Positions 17,480 to 26,814 of a DNA stretch of 64,000 nt are shown piece after piece. The position numbers and the translations under genes were made by a program. The notes beneath the pieces were generated by a model. It did no database searches. It was not told the origin of the DNA and saw only the letters and a list, made by a program, of their open reading frames with translations. Within the stretch, counting starts at the first letter, position 1, and each line of letters begins with the position of its first letter. The stretch comes from Sulfuricella sp035530375 (GTDB taxonomy: Bacteria > Pseudomonadota > Gammaproteobacteria > Burkholderiales > Sulfuricellaceae), in contig DATKUY010000046.1 of the NCBI GenBank assembly GCA_035530375.1, positions 11,546 to 75,545 on the forward strand, in the 5' to 3' direction.

Positions 17480-17908
17480 TCAGACGGCGATTGTCTGCGG
17501 GCGGATGCGAACAATGATATCGATGCCTTCGGTAATCACCCCCGCAGGCAATTTAGGCAGGCCGCTAATCTTGAAATCGGCGGCGTCGATATCGGTCAGT
17601 TGACCGCTGACCACATCGTAGAAATGATGGTGCTCGTGGGTATTGGGGTCGTAAAAGACCTTGCTGGGGTCAACGATCACTTCACGAATCAGCTTCTTTT
17701 CCACGAACAGGTTGAGTGTATTGTAAACCGTGGCCTTGGAGGTTTCGCTGTGCCTGGTATTGACGGCTGCGAGAATTTGATCGGCAGAAAGGTGCTCCTG
17801 CTTCGAAAACAAGGCATAGGCAATCTCGATCCGCTGATGGGTCGGATTGATGCCGTGCTGGCGCAACAGTTCGGCCATGTTGTCGCGATTGTATATTTGC
17901 GTTTTCAT
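17480..17908 (-). CDS. Fur-family transcriptional regulator without structural-zinc cysteines (Irr-like)
   Basis: 142 aa. The N-terminal winged helix (LLRQHGINPTHQRIEIAYALF; SKATVYNTLNLF) is typical of Fur/PerR proteins. The dimerisation half carries the metal-site string HEHHHFYD, but there is no cysteine anywhere, so the CxxC structural zinc site of Fur, Zur and PerR is absent. HHHFYD, GLPKLPAG and the end IDIIVRIRP resemble alphaproteobacterial Irr. Family membership is certain; the sensed signal (iron, haem or peroxide) is not. It is downstream of thiO on the same strand, 9 bp away. Confidence 0.87.
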   Translation of the reverse strand: MKTQIYNRDNMAELLRQHGINPTHQRIEIAYALFSKQEHLSADQILAAVNTRHSETSKATVYNTLNLFVEKKLIREVIVDPSKVFYDPNTHEHHHFYDVVSGQLTDIDAADFKISGLPKLPAGVITEGIDIIVRIRPQTIAV

Positions 17909-17917
17909 GAGATCACT

Positions 17918-19030
17918 CTAAACCAAGTTTTGGACTTTGTCTAACACTTTCGAGTTTATTTCCGGCCAATCATAGGCGGAAGCATCGAATGACGGCTCAC
18001 GCCGGAGTATCCGGTTTGCCAGAATGCGGGCACTTGCCGGAGCCATCGTGACGCCATAGCGGAAATGCCCGCTGTTAAGGTAAAGATTCCCTATTTGCGG
18101 ATGGCGCGCGATGATGGGAATATTTCCGGGTGAACCGGGACGCAACCCGGCCCAGTGCTTTACGAATTCCGCTTGCGCCAATTGCGGCAGCAGGTTCATC
18201 GCGCTGGCGTGGAGTCTGTTTCTGGCCTCCTCACTCGTGGATTTATCGAAGCCGGCATCCTCCAGCGTGCTGCCTGCCAGGATATGGCCGTCATCACGGG
18301 GAATCAGGTAAAAACCATTCTGCAGAATGATATGCCGCAACATTCCAGGCCGAGTTCTGAACAACAGCATCTGGCCGCGTATCGGCTTGATATCGACTTG
18401 CGTACCCTGTTCACCCAGCAGCTTCTTGCTCCAGGCGCCGGCAGCAACGACATATTGATCGGCCTCGAAAGGCCCGGCCGTGGTATCCAGCCGCACCAGC
18501 CGCTCACCCCCGACTTCCATGCCGGTGACCTCGACATGTTCCAATATCCGTACTCCCATCCGGTCGAGCGCAAGGCGCAAGGCTTTAATCAGGCGTGGAT
18601 TGCGCACCTGGGCCACATCCGGCAACCACAGGGCTTCGCCATCGCTCACCGCTTCCGGCAGCCTGTCCCGTTTCTGCACCCGTTCAATCCGCATTTGATG
18701 GCTGCGGCTCCAGTTCATGGCACGCCCACTATCGAACTCCGGCAACACCAGCATACCGCTTCGACGATACTCGGGATCGAGCCCGCTGACCTCGGCGATA
18801 TGCCCTGCCCACTCGGCGTAAAACCGGCAGCTCGATTGCGTCAAATCCGTCACTGCCGCCGGATAATCCCAAGGCAACAGCGGCGACAGAATTCCTCCCC
18901 CCGCCCAGGAAGATTCGCCGCCGCACGCCCCGCGTTCGAGGACGGCCACACTGGCGCCGCCCCGAGCAAGCTCAAGGGCGCTGCTCAGGCCGATGATGCC
19001 GCCGCCGACAATCAGAAAATCCGGGTTCAA
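17918..19030 (-). CDS. thiO: Glycine oxidase ThiO (FAD-dependent)
   Basis: Oxidises glycine to dehydroglycine for the thiazole half of thiamine. 370 aa. N-terminal dinucleotide motif IVGGGIIGLSSALELA and the next strand VAVLERGACGGESSWAGGGILSPL match the DAO/ThiO family; the C-terminal segment GHFRYGVTMAPASARILAN is the second FAD contact. The start is a TTG at 19030, since no ATG or GTG is in frame before an upstream stop, with AAGG about ten bases upstream. It is divergent from the pilus cluster. No other thiamine genes are near, so the ThiO reading rests on sequence type alone. Confidence 0.87.
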   Translation of the reverse strand: MNPDFLIVGGGIIGLSSALELARGGASVAVLERGACGGESSWAGGGILSPLLPWDYPAAVTDLTQSSCRFYAEWAGHIAEVSGLDPEYRRSGMLVLPEFDSGRAMNWSRSHQMRIERVQKRDRLPEAVSDGEALWLPDVAQVRNPRLIKALRLALDRMGVRILEHVEVTGMEVGGERLVRLDTTAGPFEADQYVVAAGAWSKKLLGEQGTQVDIKPIRGQMLLFRTRPGMLRHIILQNGFYLIPRDDGHILAGSTLEDAGFDKSTSEEARNRLHASAMNLLPQLAQAEFVKHWAGLRPGSPGNIPIIARHPQIGNLYLNSGHFRYGVTMAPASARILANRILRREPSFDASAYDWPEINSKVLDKVQNLV

Positions 19031-19068
19031 CTTTTCATCGCCTTCACTATTTTTCCGCTCATTCTGGC

Positions 19069-19089
19069 AAACCGACCTTCTGTCGGTTT
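19069..19089. promoter_or_regulatory. Inverted repeat between thiO and pilE
   Basis: AAACCGAC (19069-19076) and GTCGGTTT (19082-19089) form a perfect 8-bp inverted repeat with a 5-bp centre in the gap between divergent thiO and pilE. It could be an operator or a hairpin in either leader. The regulator is unknown. Confidence 0.4.
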
Positions 19090-19149
19090 ATGCTAACAAT
19101 ATGCTCAACCATGAATTAATATTTGAAACGTGAGGAAAAGGGGATACCC

Positions 19150-19572
19150 ATGAAAACACAAAACGGCTTTACACTGATCGAATTGATGATCGTCGTGGCA
19201 ATCATCGGCATCTTAGCCGCGATCGCAATGCCCTCCTATAGAGATTACGTAATCAGGGGGAAAATTTCAGACGCGACATCGAATCTTGCCACCAAACGAG
19301 TAGCGATGGAGCAATTTTTTCAGGACAACCGGACGTATGCCGGTGGCCCGGGCTGTACCGCCGACAGCACCTCCAGCCAATATTTTGATTTTTCCTGCTC
19401 GGTAGCGGGCACGGCGACTGTTTTTACGCTCCAGGCAGTTGGCAAAAACACGATGGCCGGCTTCACTTATACCGTCGACCAGAACAATGCAAAATCCTCT
19501 ACTGTAACCGGAGTAGCGGGATGGACAGGCAACGCTAATTGCTGGGCCACCAAGAAGGATGGATCGTGTTAA
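19150..19572 (+). CDS. pilE: Type IV pilin PilE
   Basis: Prepilin of 140 aa. The leader MKTQNG is followed by FTLIELMIVVAIIGILAAIA, with Phe at +1 and Glu at +5, the prepilin peptidase site and assembly helix. Two C-terminal cysteines (NCWATKKDGSC) flank a D-region loop. ATG 19150 is chosen because GGGGA lies six bases upstream. It leads the minor-pilin operon pilE-fimU-pilV-pilW-pilX-pilY1; in Pseudomonas pilE comes last. It could be a minor or a major pilin; the context favours a minor, priming role. Confidence 0.92.
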   Translation: MKTQNGFTLIELMIVVAIIGILAAIAMPSYRDYVIRGKISDATSNLATKRVAMEQFFQDNRTYAGGPGCTADSTSSQYFDFSCSVAGTATVFTLQAVGKNTMAGFTYTVDQNNAKSSTVTGVAGWTGNANCWATKKDGSC

Positions 19573-20168
19573 CGCCTTCCGCCAGGCAAAAAGGGGCTTC
19601 CCTGATCGAACTCATGATCGGGCTGGTCATAATGGCCATTCTGCTTTCCATCGGTTTACCCGCATTCGGCCTGTGGATACAAAATGCGCAGAACCGCACA
19701 GCCGCCGAATCCATCCAGAACGGCTTGCAGTTGGCACGTACCGAAGCGGTTAGGCGCAATACCAACGTGCGATTCGATTTAACCAGCGCCGCAGGTTTGG
19801 TTACATGGAACGTCGGGTGCGTAACAGCCACCGCCGACTGCCCGGCCACAATACAAGGCCGCACCGGCAGCGAAGGCACCTCTAACGCACGGGTTGGCAT
19901 CAGCACTGTGGCCATCCCTTCTCCGGCGCCGGCGACCCAATTTAACACCGCGATTTCATCCGGAACAGGATTGCCTGCCGGGGCCACCTTCAATGGCCTG
20001 GGCCGAATCCCGAATGCCAATATCGGCACCGATATCAGCCGGATCGATATCACCAATGCGGTAGCAGCCACCGCCCGCAGACTGGTCGTGACGGTCGGAA
20101 CCGGCGGCACGATCCGCATGTGCGACCCAGCCCTTTCGTTGTCCGCCAATCCGCAGGGTTGCTCTTAA
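19566..20168 (+). CDS. fimU: Minor pilin FimU/FimT (GspH-like)
   Basis: 200 aa from GTG 19566, which overlaps the pilE stop (GTGTTAA) and has AAGGA upstream. The prepilin site is QKG followed by ASLIELMIGLVIMAILLSIG, so +1 is Ala in place of Phe while Glu+5 is kept. The GspH/FimT-like body is rich in Thr, Ala and Gly, with CDPAL near the C-terminus. Such proteins form the tip-initiation complex of the pilus with PilV, PilW, PilX and PilY1. Confidence 0.85.
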   Translation: MLTPSARQKGASLIELMIGLVIMAILLSIGLPAFGLWIQNAQNRTAAESIQNGLQLARTEAVRRNTNVRFDLTSAAGLVTWNVGCVTATADCPATIQGRTGSEGTSNARVGISTVAIPSPAPATQFNTAISSGTGLPAGATFNGLGRIPNANIGTDISRIDITNAVAATARRLVVTVGTGGTIRMCDPALSLSANPQGCS

Positions 20169-20183
20169 GCGAGGAGCCGCATC

Positions 20184-20597
20184 TTGAAAACCATGACCGC
20201 CCATCAAAAAGGTTCTGCCTTACTGGAAAGCCTGATCGCCATTCTGATCTTCTCCATGGGGATTCTGGCGATCATCGGACTGCAAGCCGCATCGATCAAG
20301 AACACCGTAGGCGCCAAATACCGCACCGACGCCAGCATGCTGGCCAACCAAGTCATCGGACAAATGTGGACCGATGATAAAACCAACGCAACGCTGGTAG
20401 CCAACTACAGCAGCCCCAACGGGGCCAAGTATCTCACCTGGAAAGCCAACGTACAGCAAGCCCTGCCCGGCGTCGCATCGAATGTCCCGACCATCGCGAT
20501 CGATGCCGCGAACGCGGCCACCGTTACCATCTGGTGGCAATCGCCGGGCGAGAGCACTCCGCACAACTACGTCGCCATCGCACGAATAAACGGATAG
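20184..20597 (+). CDS. pilV: Minor pilin PilV
   Basis: 137 aa. The leader ends HQKG, then SALLESLIAILIFSMGILAIIG, with Ser at +1 and Glu at +5. The pattern LLESLIAILIFSMGILA is the PilV signature. A TTG at 20184 is the likely start, as GAGGAG lies seven bases upstream; ATG 20193 is further from it. It is part of the tip complex with FimU, PilW and PilX. The C-terminus has a tryptophan-rich motif (VTIWWQSP). Confidence 0.88.
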   Translation: MKTMTAHQKGSALLESLIAILIFSMGILAIIGLQAASIKNTVGAKYRTDASMLANQVIGQMWTDDKTNATLVANYSSPNGAKYLTWKANVQQALPGVASNVPTIAIDAANAATVTIWWQSPGESTPHNYVAIARING

Positions 20598-20614
20598 CAC
20601 CGGGAGAATATGCC

Positions 20615-21730
20615 ATGCCCTTGCATCAACACATTAACCGTAGCGGCGGTTTCAGCCTGGTAGAAATCATGGTCGGCATGGTCATCGGCCTGCTCAGCAT
20701 GGTTATCGTCCTGCAAGTATTCACTATGTTCGAGGGGCAAAAACGCACGACAACCAGCGGTTCCGATGCTCAAACCAACGGAGCCGTCGCACTTTATACC
20801 ATCGAGCGCGACGTGCGCATGGCCGGATATGGTTTCAGCATACCGGAGGCCTTGGGCTGCACCATAAACCGGTCTTTCAACGGAACCACGCTCGCCACCC
20901 TGTCGCTTGCGCCCGTAACGATCACCAAGGGAGTGGGCGGCCTGCCCGACAGCATCAGAATCCTTTCCAGTTCCAAGGGAAGCTGGAGCATTCCCGCCAG
21001 AGTCACCACCGACCACCCGCCGACAGCCGCCAATTTCTTCCTGAACACCACGCTCGGCATGGCAGTAAACGACTTGCTGATCGCCTATGAACCGGGCAAG
21101 GACTGCACCATGCTGCAAATCACTAACATACCGAACGGCAACATCCAGATTCAGCACCAGAATACCAGCCCATGGGACCCGCCTGGCGGACAAAATATTT
21201 TCCCCGCCTCCGGCTATAGTGCAGGCGCAATGTTATTCAACCTCGGCAGCTTGATGGATCATACTTATTCCCTCGACGCCAATAACAACCTGGTGCTTTC
21301 CGAATACGATTCCACCACCAACACCAGCACGGCTCAATCGCTTCTTCCCGACATCGTCAACCTGAAGGCGCAATATGGCTTCGATACGCGGCCCGGCATA
21401 CAGACGGATGCCCGCGTGGACACATGGAGCGAGGATATGCTCGACGAGGACGGTGACGGCACATTAGGGGACAGCGGCGATGTAAGCAGGATATATGCGG
21501 TACGCCTTGCCGTGGTGGCGCGCAGCGCGCTGAAGGAAAAAGGCGACGCCAACGGCGCCTGCAACATCACCACCACCACTTCCGCCAACATGCCGAAGTG
21601 GTCCGACGGCACAATTATCGATGTCAGCAAGAACCCCGACGGTTCGGCAAACGCCGACTGGCAGTGTTACCGCTACAAGACATTCGAGACCGTCATCCCG
21701 CTCCGCAACCTGATCTGGAGGCAATCATGA
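20615..21730 (+). CDS. pilW: Minor pilin PilW
   Basis: 371 aa from ATG 20615 with GGGAGA eight bases upstream. The prepilin site is SGG followed by FSLVEIMVGMVIGLLSMVIVLQVF, with canonical Phe+1 and Glu+5. The long C-terminal body (GYGFSIPEALGC; LLPDIVNLKAQYG; IYAVRLAVVARS) matches PilW. The stop overlaps the pilX start (ATGA). It is larger than most minor pilins, as is usual for PilW, and joins PilX and PilY1 at the pilus tip. Confidence 0.9.
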   Translation: MPLHQHINRSGGFSLVEIMVGMVIGLLSMVIVLQVFTMFEGQKRTTTSGSDAQTNGAVALYTIERDVRMAGYGFSIPEALGCTINRSFNGTTLATLSLAPVTITKGVGGLPDSIRILSSSKGSWSIPARVTTDHPPTAANFFLNTTLGMAVNDLLIAYEPGKDCTMLQITNIPNGNIQIQHQNTSPWDPPGGQNIFPASGYSAGAMLFNLGSLMDHTYSLDANNNLVLSEYDSTTNTSTAQSLLPDIVNLKAQYGFDTRPGIQTDARVDTWSEDMLDEDGDGTLGDSGDVSRIYAVRLAVVARSALKEKGDANGACNITTTTSANMPKWSDGTIIDVSKNPDGSANADWQCYRYKTFETVIPLRNLIWRQS

Positions 21731-22431
21731 GGACCAACCCCCGTCTCAGGAAAATCATTTCGCCTTGCGGGCTTGACACCACTCCTGCCATGAGCGGCAA
21801 GCACGGGCTCCCCAATCGGCAAAGCGGCGTCGTTCTCTTCATCGTACTTATCGTGCTGGTGGCGATGACTCTGGCGGGAATCGCCCTGGTGCGTTCGGTT
21901 GACACCGGCAACATGGTAGCGGGCAATCTGGCCTTCAAACAGGGGGCGACACTGGCCGGCGATGCCGGAACCGAAGCGGCGATCACCTGGTTGCAGACCG
22001 TTGCGGGTACAGCCAACTCCTATAACGACCAGCCCGCCTCCGGCTACTATGCCACCAGCCAGGACACCCTCGACATGACGGGCAGCAGTAACGACCCGAA
22101 TCGGGCGCTGGTCGACTGGAATTTCAATGGCTGCAATGGCGCCACCACGCCCGCCTGCATTACCCCCGCCCCCGCCATATCGGCCGGCGCGGGCAATACG
22201 GTCACCTATATCATCCACCGTTTATGCCAGATTGCGGGCGACCCCAACAGCGCGAGCAATAGCTGCGCCAATTACAAGTCGACCTCCTCCACCAGCCCCA
22301 AAAGAGGCGGGCTAAGTTACGGCGATGACAAACGCTTCGAACCACTTCCTGTCGAATATTACCGTATCACCTCGAGAACGGTGGGGCCGAGAAATACGGT
22401 CAGCTTTGTTGAAACGATCATCCATTTCTAG
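21727..22431 (+). CDS. pilX: Minor pilin PilX
   Basis: 234 aa. After an unusually long hydrophilic leader of about 35 residues, the site RQSG is followed by VVLFIVLIVLVAMTLAGIALVRSVDTGNMVAGN split as VVLFIVLIVLVAMTLAG and NMVAGNLAFKQ. The lack of Glu+5 is normal for PilX/GspK-like proteins, and NMVAGNLAFKQ is a PilX hallmark. The start overlaps the pilW stop. Methionines inside the leader (near residue 21) could give a shorter form. Confidence 0.88.
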   Translation: MRTNPRLRKIISPCGLDTTPAMSGKHGLPNRQSGVVLFIVLIVLVAMTLAGIALVRSVDTGNMVAGNLAFKQGATLAGDAGTEAAITWLQTVAGTANSYNDQPASGYYATSQDTLDMTGSSNDPNRALVDWNFNGCNGATTPACITPAPAISAGAGNTVTYIIHRLCQIAGDPNSASNSCANYKSTSSTSPKRGGLSYGDDKRFEPLPVEYYRITSRTVGPRNTVSFVETIIHF

Positions 22432-22457
22432 CCGGATAGCAATATCAGGAGGCCATG

Positions 22458-25400
22458 ATGAAACACCATTCCTTTAACACCCGACTCGCACTGCTCTTGT
22501 CGTCCGCACTTCTCATGACAAGCACCTGCACTTTCGCCGCCACGACCGACATCTCCAGTTCCCCGCTGGCCTCGTCGTCGTCCATCGCCGTAAAGCCCAA
22601 CCTGATGTTCATTCTGGACAATTCAGGAAGTATGGGCTGGGAATACCTGCCCGATACGGTGGGCAACAGTGACGGAAAGAATTGTTATAGAAATTATCTA
22701 TATAACCGGGTCTATTACGACCCGACCTATACTTATACCCCTCCGGTTGATTCGGCTGGCGTCAGCTATGCGAACGCAAGCTATAACGCGGCAAAAACAG
22801 ATGGTTTTAATGCATCCTCCAGCACGACAAACCTAACCAGCCAGTTCAAAGCCGGCAACGACTGGTCTGGCCAGCAGGCCTATTATTGGAGCTACTCAGG
22901 TTCCACGACCAACGGCAAACCAGTAGCAGGAACCTGCTACAACGACTCTAGTTACACCAAGGTTCTCGTACCATCTACTTCAACCGAAGCACAAAATTTC
23001 GCCAACTGGTACAGCTATTACCGCACCCGCATCCTGAGCATGAAAACGGCTGCGGGCAAGGCCTTCAAGACCATCGACAGCAACTACCGCATTGGCTTCA
23101 CCACTCACAGCTATACGGGGGTTGATTCCACAAGCAATGAATTCCAGAAAATCGCCGACTTCAATTATGTCGGTGACGGCACAGGCCAAAAGGAAATCTG
23201 GTATTCCAAGCTCTATGCCACAACAACCGGAGGGGGAACCCCCTTGCGTCCGGCGCTTTCCAAAGTGGGACGCATCTTCGCCGGCAAACTGCTGACCGGC
23301 GCCGACGATCCGGTTCAGTATTCCTGCCAGCAAAATTTCACCATCCTCGCCACTGACGGTTACTGGAACGGCGGGGCCGGTTACCAGATCGACGGGACCA
23401 CAGCGGTCGGCAACCAGGACGGGGGAACGACGGCAAGGCCAATGCTGGACGGCCTGAACAAGAGCGATACCCTGGCGGATGTGGCGATGTACTATTACCA
23501 GACCGACCTGCGGACATCGACCCTGGGAAACTGTACCGGCGCGCTTGGCTCCGGCACCGACGTGTGCGAAAACAACGTGCCCGGTTCAGGCACCGACATC
23601 AACACCCAGCAGCACATGACCACCTTTACCCTGGGCCTGGGTGTTAATGGGAGCCTGGGTTACTCGGAAGATTACCTGTCGGGCGGCTCAACCGATTACA
23701 ACGCTATTTTACAAGGAACCAAGAACTGGCCGGCGCCGGTAGCGGACACCAGTACCGCAATCGACGACCTGTGGCATGCCGCCGTCAATGGACGCGGCAT
23801 CTATTTCAGCGCACAAAATCCGGATTCCCTGGTGAGCGGCCTCAGCAAGGCGTTGGCAGGCGTCACGGCGCGCACCGGCTCCGCTGCTGCGGCGGCAACC
23901 AGTAACCTGGAACCAGTGGCAGGCGACAATTATGTGTATATCGCCCTTTACCGCACGGTTAAATGGGACGGCGATCTCCAGGCAAAAACCATTGATCCGG
24001 CCACCGGCGCAATTTCCGCAACAGCGGTCTGGTCGGCCCAGCCGCTGCTCGATGCCAAGGTTTCCGCCGCCAGCGATAGCCGCACGATCTATACCTTCGA
24101 CAGCACCGCCGCCAACAAATTGAAATCCTTTACCTGGGGCAGCCTGAGCGCCACGGAACAAGCCTATTTCAACAGCATGTGCTCGCCCACCGCCAAACTC
24201 TCCCAATGCACCACCCTGACTGCGGCACAGCAGACAGCGGCTTCAGGGCAAAACCTGGTGAACTACATTCGCGGCCAGTCCGGTTATGAAGACCAGGCAG
24301 GGAATACGGATCGCCTCTATCGCGACCGGGAGCATGTGCTGGGCGACATGATCAGCTCGCAGCCGGTTTATGTGAAAGCGCCGCCGTTCGGTTACGTAGA
24401 CACAAACTACGACACCTTCAAGAACACCACCCAGAAAAACCGTACCGCCATGGTGTACGTCGCGGTCAATGACGGCATGCTTCATGCGTTTAGCGGAGAT
24501 ACGGGCCAGGAGCAATGGACCTACATTCCCCCGATCCTGATGCCTAACCTGTATAAGCTGGCAGACAAGAATTATTCCTCGAATCACCAGTACTATGTCG
24601 ACGGCTCACCCGTGATCGGCGACATCTGCCCGAACGCGCCGGCATCGACCTGCACCGGCAGCCAGTGGAAAACCATCCTGGTCGGCGGACTCAATGCCGG
24701 CGGCAGGGGATACTACGCGCTGGACATCACCAATCCCGCCAGCCCCAAGGCCCTGTGGAATTTCACAGTGGCCGATGACGCGGATCTGGGCCTCACCTTC
24801 GGCAACCCGATCATCACCAAGCGCAAGGATGGCACCTGGGTTGTGGTGTTCACCTCCGGCTACAACAATGTTTCGACCGGCACGGGTATCGGTTATCTGT
24901 ATGTCCTTAACGCCAACACCGGCGCGGTGCTCGAGAAAATCTCCACCGGTACGGGCAGCACGACAACCCCCAGCGGCCTGGGAAAAATCAACGTCTGGAT
25001 CAACAACACCACAGACAATACCGCCGAGCGCTTCTACGGAGGCGACCTGCTGGGCAACGTCTGGCGATTCGACATTGACGACGTCGTCCCGCCTGCCGGC
25101 AAGGAAGCTTTCCTGCTCGCCACGGTAGGACAAATCAATGGCGCCGGAACACAGTCCATCACCACCAAACCGGAGTTGACAGAGATCACGGCCGGGGGCG
25201 CCACTCATGCCGTTATCAATGTGGGTACGGGCCGCTACCTGGGCATCAACGATCTGAGCGACACCAGCCAGCAATCGGTTTACGCGTTCAAGGATGACCT
25301 GACAGCAACGGGCCTTGGCCTGGTGCGCACAACCGGAACATTGGTTCAACAGACGCTAAGCACCTTCACTGGCCCCAGCGGCGAGCTATTGCGCACAAGT

Positions 25401-25817
25401 TCAACCAACCCCGTAGACTGGGCTACCAAATCAGGATGGTACGTGGACCTGAATCCCAACAACGAATCTCCCGGCGAACGGGTGAATGTGGACATGCAAA
25501 TGCAGCTCGGCCTCCTGACCGTTGCCGGCAACGTACCCAATGCGAATGCCTGCAACCTGGGCGGCTACGCCTGGCTATATTATTTCGATTACAAAACAGG
25601 CCAGTATGTCCAGACATCGACCGGCAATATGGTGGGAAAAAGGCTTAGCACCAATGCGCTGGTCGCCGGTCTGAAAACCATCAAGCTGACAACCGGCAAA
25701 ACCTTGACCATCATCACGGATACCGGCGGCGGAATTACCGGCAATGATGAGCCGACCTCGTCTGGTGGCGGCGGGAGCGGTGGAAAACGCGTCTCGTGGC
25801 GCGAGCTGATTAACTAA
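22458..25817 (+). CDS. pilY1: Pilus tip adhesin/assembly protein PilY1
   Basis: 1119 aa secreted protein that caps type IV pili and sets extension-retraction balance. The signal peptide (LALLLSSALLMTSTCTFA) is followed by a von Willebrand factor A-like region opening with NLMFILDNSGSMGW, whose DxSGS is a MIDAS metal site. The C-terminal third is the PilY1 beta-propeller (PVIGDICPN, ILVGGLNAGGRGYYALDI, RFYGGDLLGNVWRFDIDD). ATG 22458 is preferred over 22455, since AGGAGG lies five bases before it. It closes the pilus operon and is followed by a strong terminator. Confidence 0.93.
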   Translation: MKHHSFNTRLALLLSSALLMTSTCTFAATTDISSSPLASSSSIAVKPNLMFILDNSGSMGWEYLPDTVGNSDGKNCYRNYLYNRVYYDPTYTYTPPVDSAGVSYANASYNAAKTDGFNASSSTTNLTSQFKAGNDWSGQQAYYWSYSGSTTNGKPVAGTCYNDSSYTKVLVPSTSTEAQNFANWYSYYRTRILSMKTAAGKAFKTIDSNYRIGFTTHSYTGVDSTSNEFQKIADFNYVGDGTGQKEIWYSKLYATTTGGGTPLRPALSKVGRIFAGKLLTGADDPVQYSCQQNFTILATDGYWNGGAGYQIDGTTAVGNQDGGTTARPMLDGLNKSDTLADVAMYYYQTDLRTSTLGNCTGALGSGTDVCENNVPGSGTDINTQQHMTTFTLGLGVNGSLGYSEDYLSGGSTDYNAILQGTKNWPAPVADTSTAIDDLWHAAVNGRGIYFSAQNPDSLVSGLSKALAGVTARTGSAAAAATSNLEPVAGDNYVYIALYRTVKWDGDLQAKTIDPATGAISATAVWSAQPLLDAKVSAASDSRTIYTFDSTAANKLKSFTWGSLSATEQAYFNSMCSPTAKLSQCTTLTAAQQTAASGQNLVNYIRGQSGYEDQAGNTDRLYRDREHVLGDMISSQPVYVKAPPFGYVDTNYDTFKNTTQKNRTAMVYVAVNDGMLHAFSGDTGQEQWTYIPPILMPNLYKLADKNYSSNHQYYVDGSPVIGDICPNAPASTCTGSQWKTILVGGLNAGGRGYYALDITNPASPKALWNFTVADDADLGLTFGNPIITKRKDGTWVVVFTSGYNNVSTGTGIGYLYVLNANTGAVLEKISTGTGSTTTPSGLGKINVWINNTTDNTAERFYGGDLLGNVWRFDIDDVVPPAGKEAFLLATVGQINGAGTQSITTKPELTEITAGGATHAVINVGTGRYLGINDLSDTSQQSVYAFKDDLTATGLGLVRTTGTLVQQTLSTFTGPSGELLRTSSTNPVDWATKSGWYVDLNPNNESPGERVNVDMQMQLGLLTVAGNVPNANACNLGGYAWLYYFDYKTGQYVQTSTGNMVGKRLSTNALVAGLKTIKLTTGKTLTIITDTGGGITGNDEPTSSGGGGSGGKRVSWRELIN

Positions 25818-25832
25818 ATAGAAAATCCCCTC

Positions 25833-25871
25833 AAAATGTAAAAGCGGCCTTGAAGGCCGCTTTTACATTTT
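25833..25871. terminator. Bidirectional terminator between pilY1 and ispH
   Basis: A perfect 18-bp stem (AAAATGTAAAAGCGGCCT, 25833-25850, against 25854-25871) with a three-base loop. AT-rich ends on both sides give T-rich tails for both convergent genes. Confidence 0.9.
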
Positions 25872-25891
25872 ATCAATCCACTTCTTTCTGC

Positions 25892-26812
25892 CTACGAAAG
25901 GTTCTTTGGAATCGGAAACACCACATTCTCGGCAATACCAGCGGCCTCCTGAACCGCACTGGCACCCAGGGTTTCAAGCCGGGAAACCACTTCCTCTACC
26001 AGCACCTCCGGCGCAGACGCGCCCGCGGTGACGCCGATTTTCTGCTTGCCTTGTAACCATGCCGGGTCGATCTGGCCTGCGTTATCCACCATGTAGGCAT
26101 CTATGCCCATGTTGCGGGCGACTTCGCGCAGGCGGTTGGAATTGGAGCTGTTGGGCGAGCCGACCACGATCACCACGTCGCACTGTTGCGCCAGCGTTTT
26201 CACCGCGTCCTGGCGGTTCTGCGTGGCATAGCAGATGTCGTCTTTCTTCGGCCCGCTGATCCTGGGGTAACGGCTTTTCAGCGCCGCGATGATCTGGCTG
26301 GCGTCGTCCACGGATAATGTGGTCTGAGTGACATAGGCGAGCTGATTTTCGTCCTGCACCTTGAGCTTTGCCGCGTCTTCCGGCTTTTCCACCAGATGCA
26401 TGCCGCCTTCGGCCTGACCCATGGTGCCTTCCACTTCGGGGTGGCCCTTGTGGCCGATCATCACGACTTCCTTGCCTTGGGCGCGCATCCGCGCCACTTC
26501 CAGATGCACCTTGGTCACCAACGGACAAGTGGCGTCGAACACCTTCAGCCCGCGCGCCTCGGCCTCCTGCCGTACTGCCTGGGAAACGCCGTGGGCGCTG
26601 AAGATCAGTGTACTGCCGGACGGCACCTCGGAGAGGTCTTCGATAAACACCGCGCCCTTGGCGCGCAGGCTATCGACCACAAATTTGTTGTGGACGACCT
26701 CGTGGCGCACATAGATCGGCGCGCCGAACAATTCCAGAGCGCGCTCCACGATTTCGATGGCGCGATCCACGCCTGCGCAAAAGCCACGGGGATTGGCGAG
26801 CAACACTTCCAT
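25892..26812 (-). CDS. ispH: 4-hydroxy-3-methylbut-2-enyl diphosphate reductase (IspH/LytB)
   Basis: Last enzyme of the MEP isoprenoid route: an iron-sulfur enzyme that makes IPP and DMAPP. 306 aa. The three cluster cysteines are C12 (ANPRGFCAGVDRA), C96 (FDATCPLVTKVH) and C194 (DDICYATQNRQ); the catalytic Glu is in GHPEVEGTMGQ (E126). ATG 26812 has GGAG upstream; the GTG at 26818 is less likely. It follows fkpB within a few bases, a conserved pairing (fkpB-ispH) in proteobacteria. Confidence 0.97.
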   Translation of the reverse strand: MEVLLANPRGFCAGVDRAIEIVERALELFGAPIYVRHEVVHNKFVVDSLRAKGAVFIEDLSEVPSGSTLIFSAHGVSQAVRQEAEARGLKVFDATCPLVTKVHLEVARMRAQGKEVVMIGHKGHPEVEGTMGQAEGGMHLVEKPEDAAKLKVQDENQLAYVTQTTLSVDDASQIIAALKSRYPRISGPKKDDICYATQNRQDAVKTLAQQCDVVIVVGSPNSSNSNRLREVARNMGIDAYMVDNAGQIDPAWLQGKQKIGVTAGASAPEVLVEEVVSRLETLGASAVQEAAGIAENVVFPIPKNLS

Positions 26813-26814
26813 GC

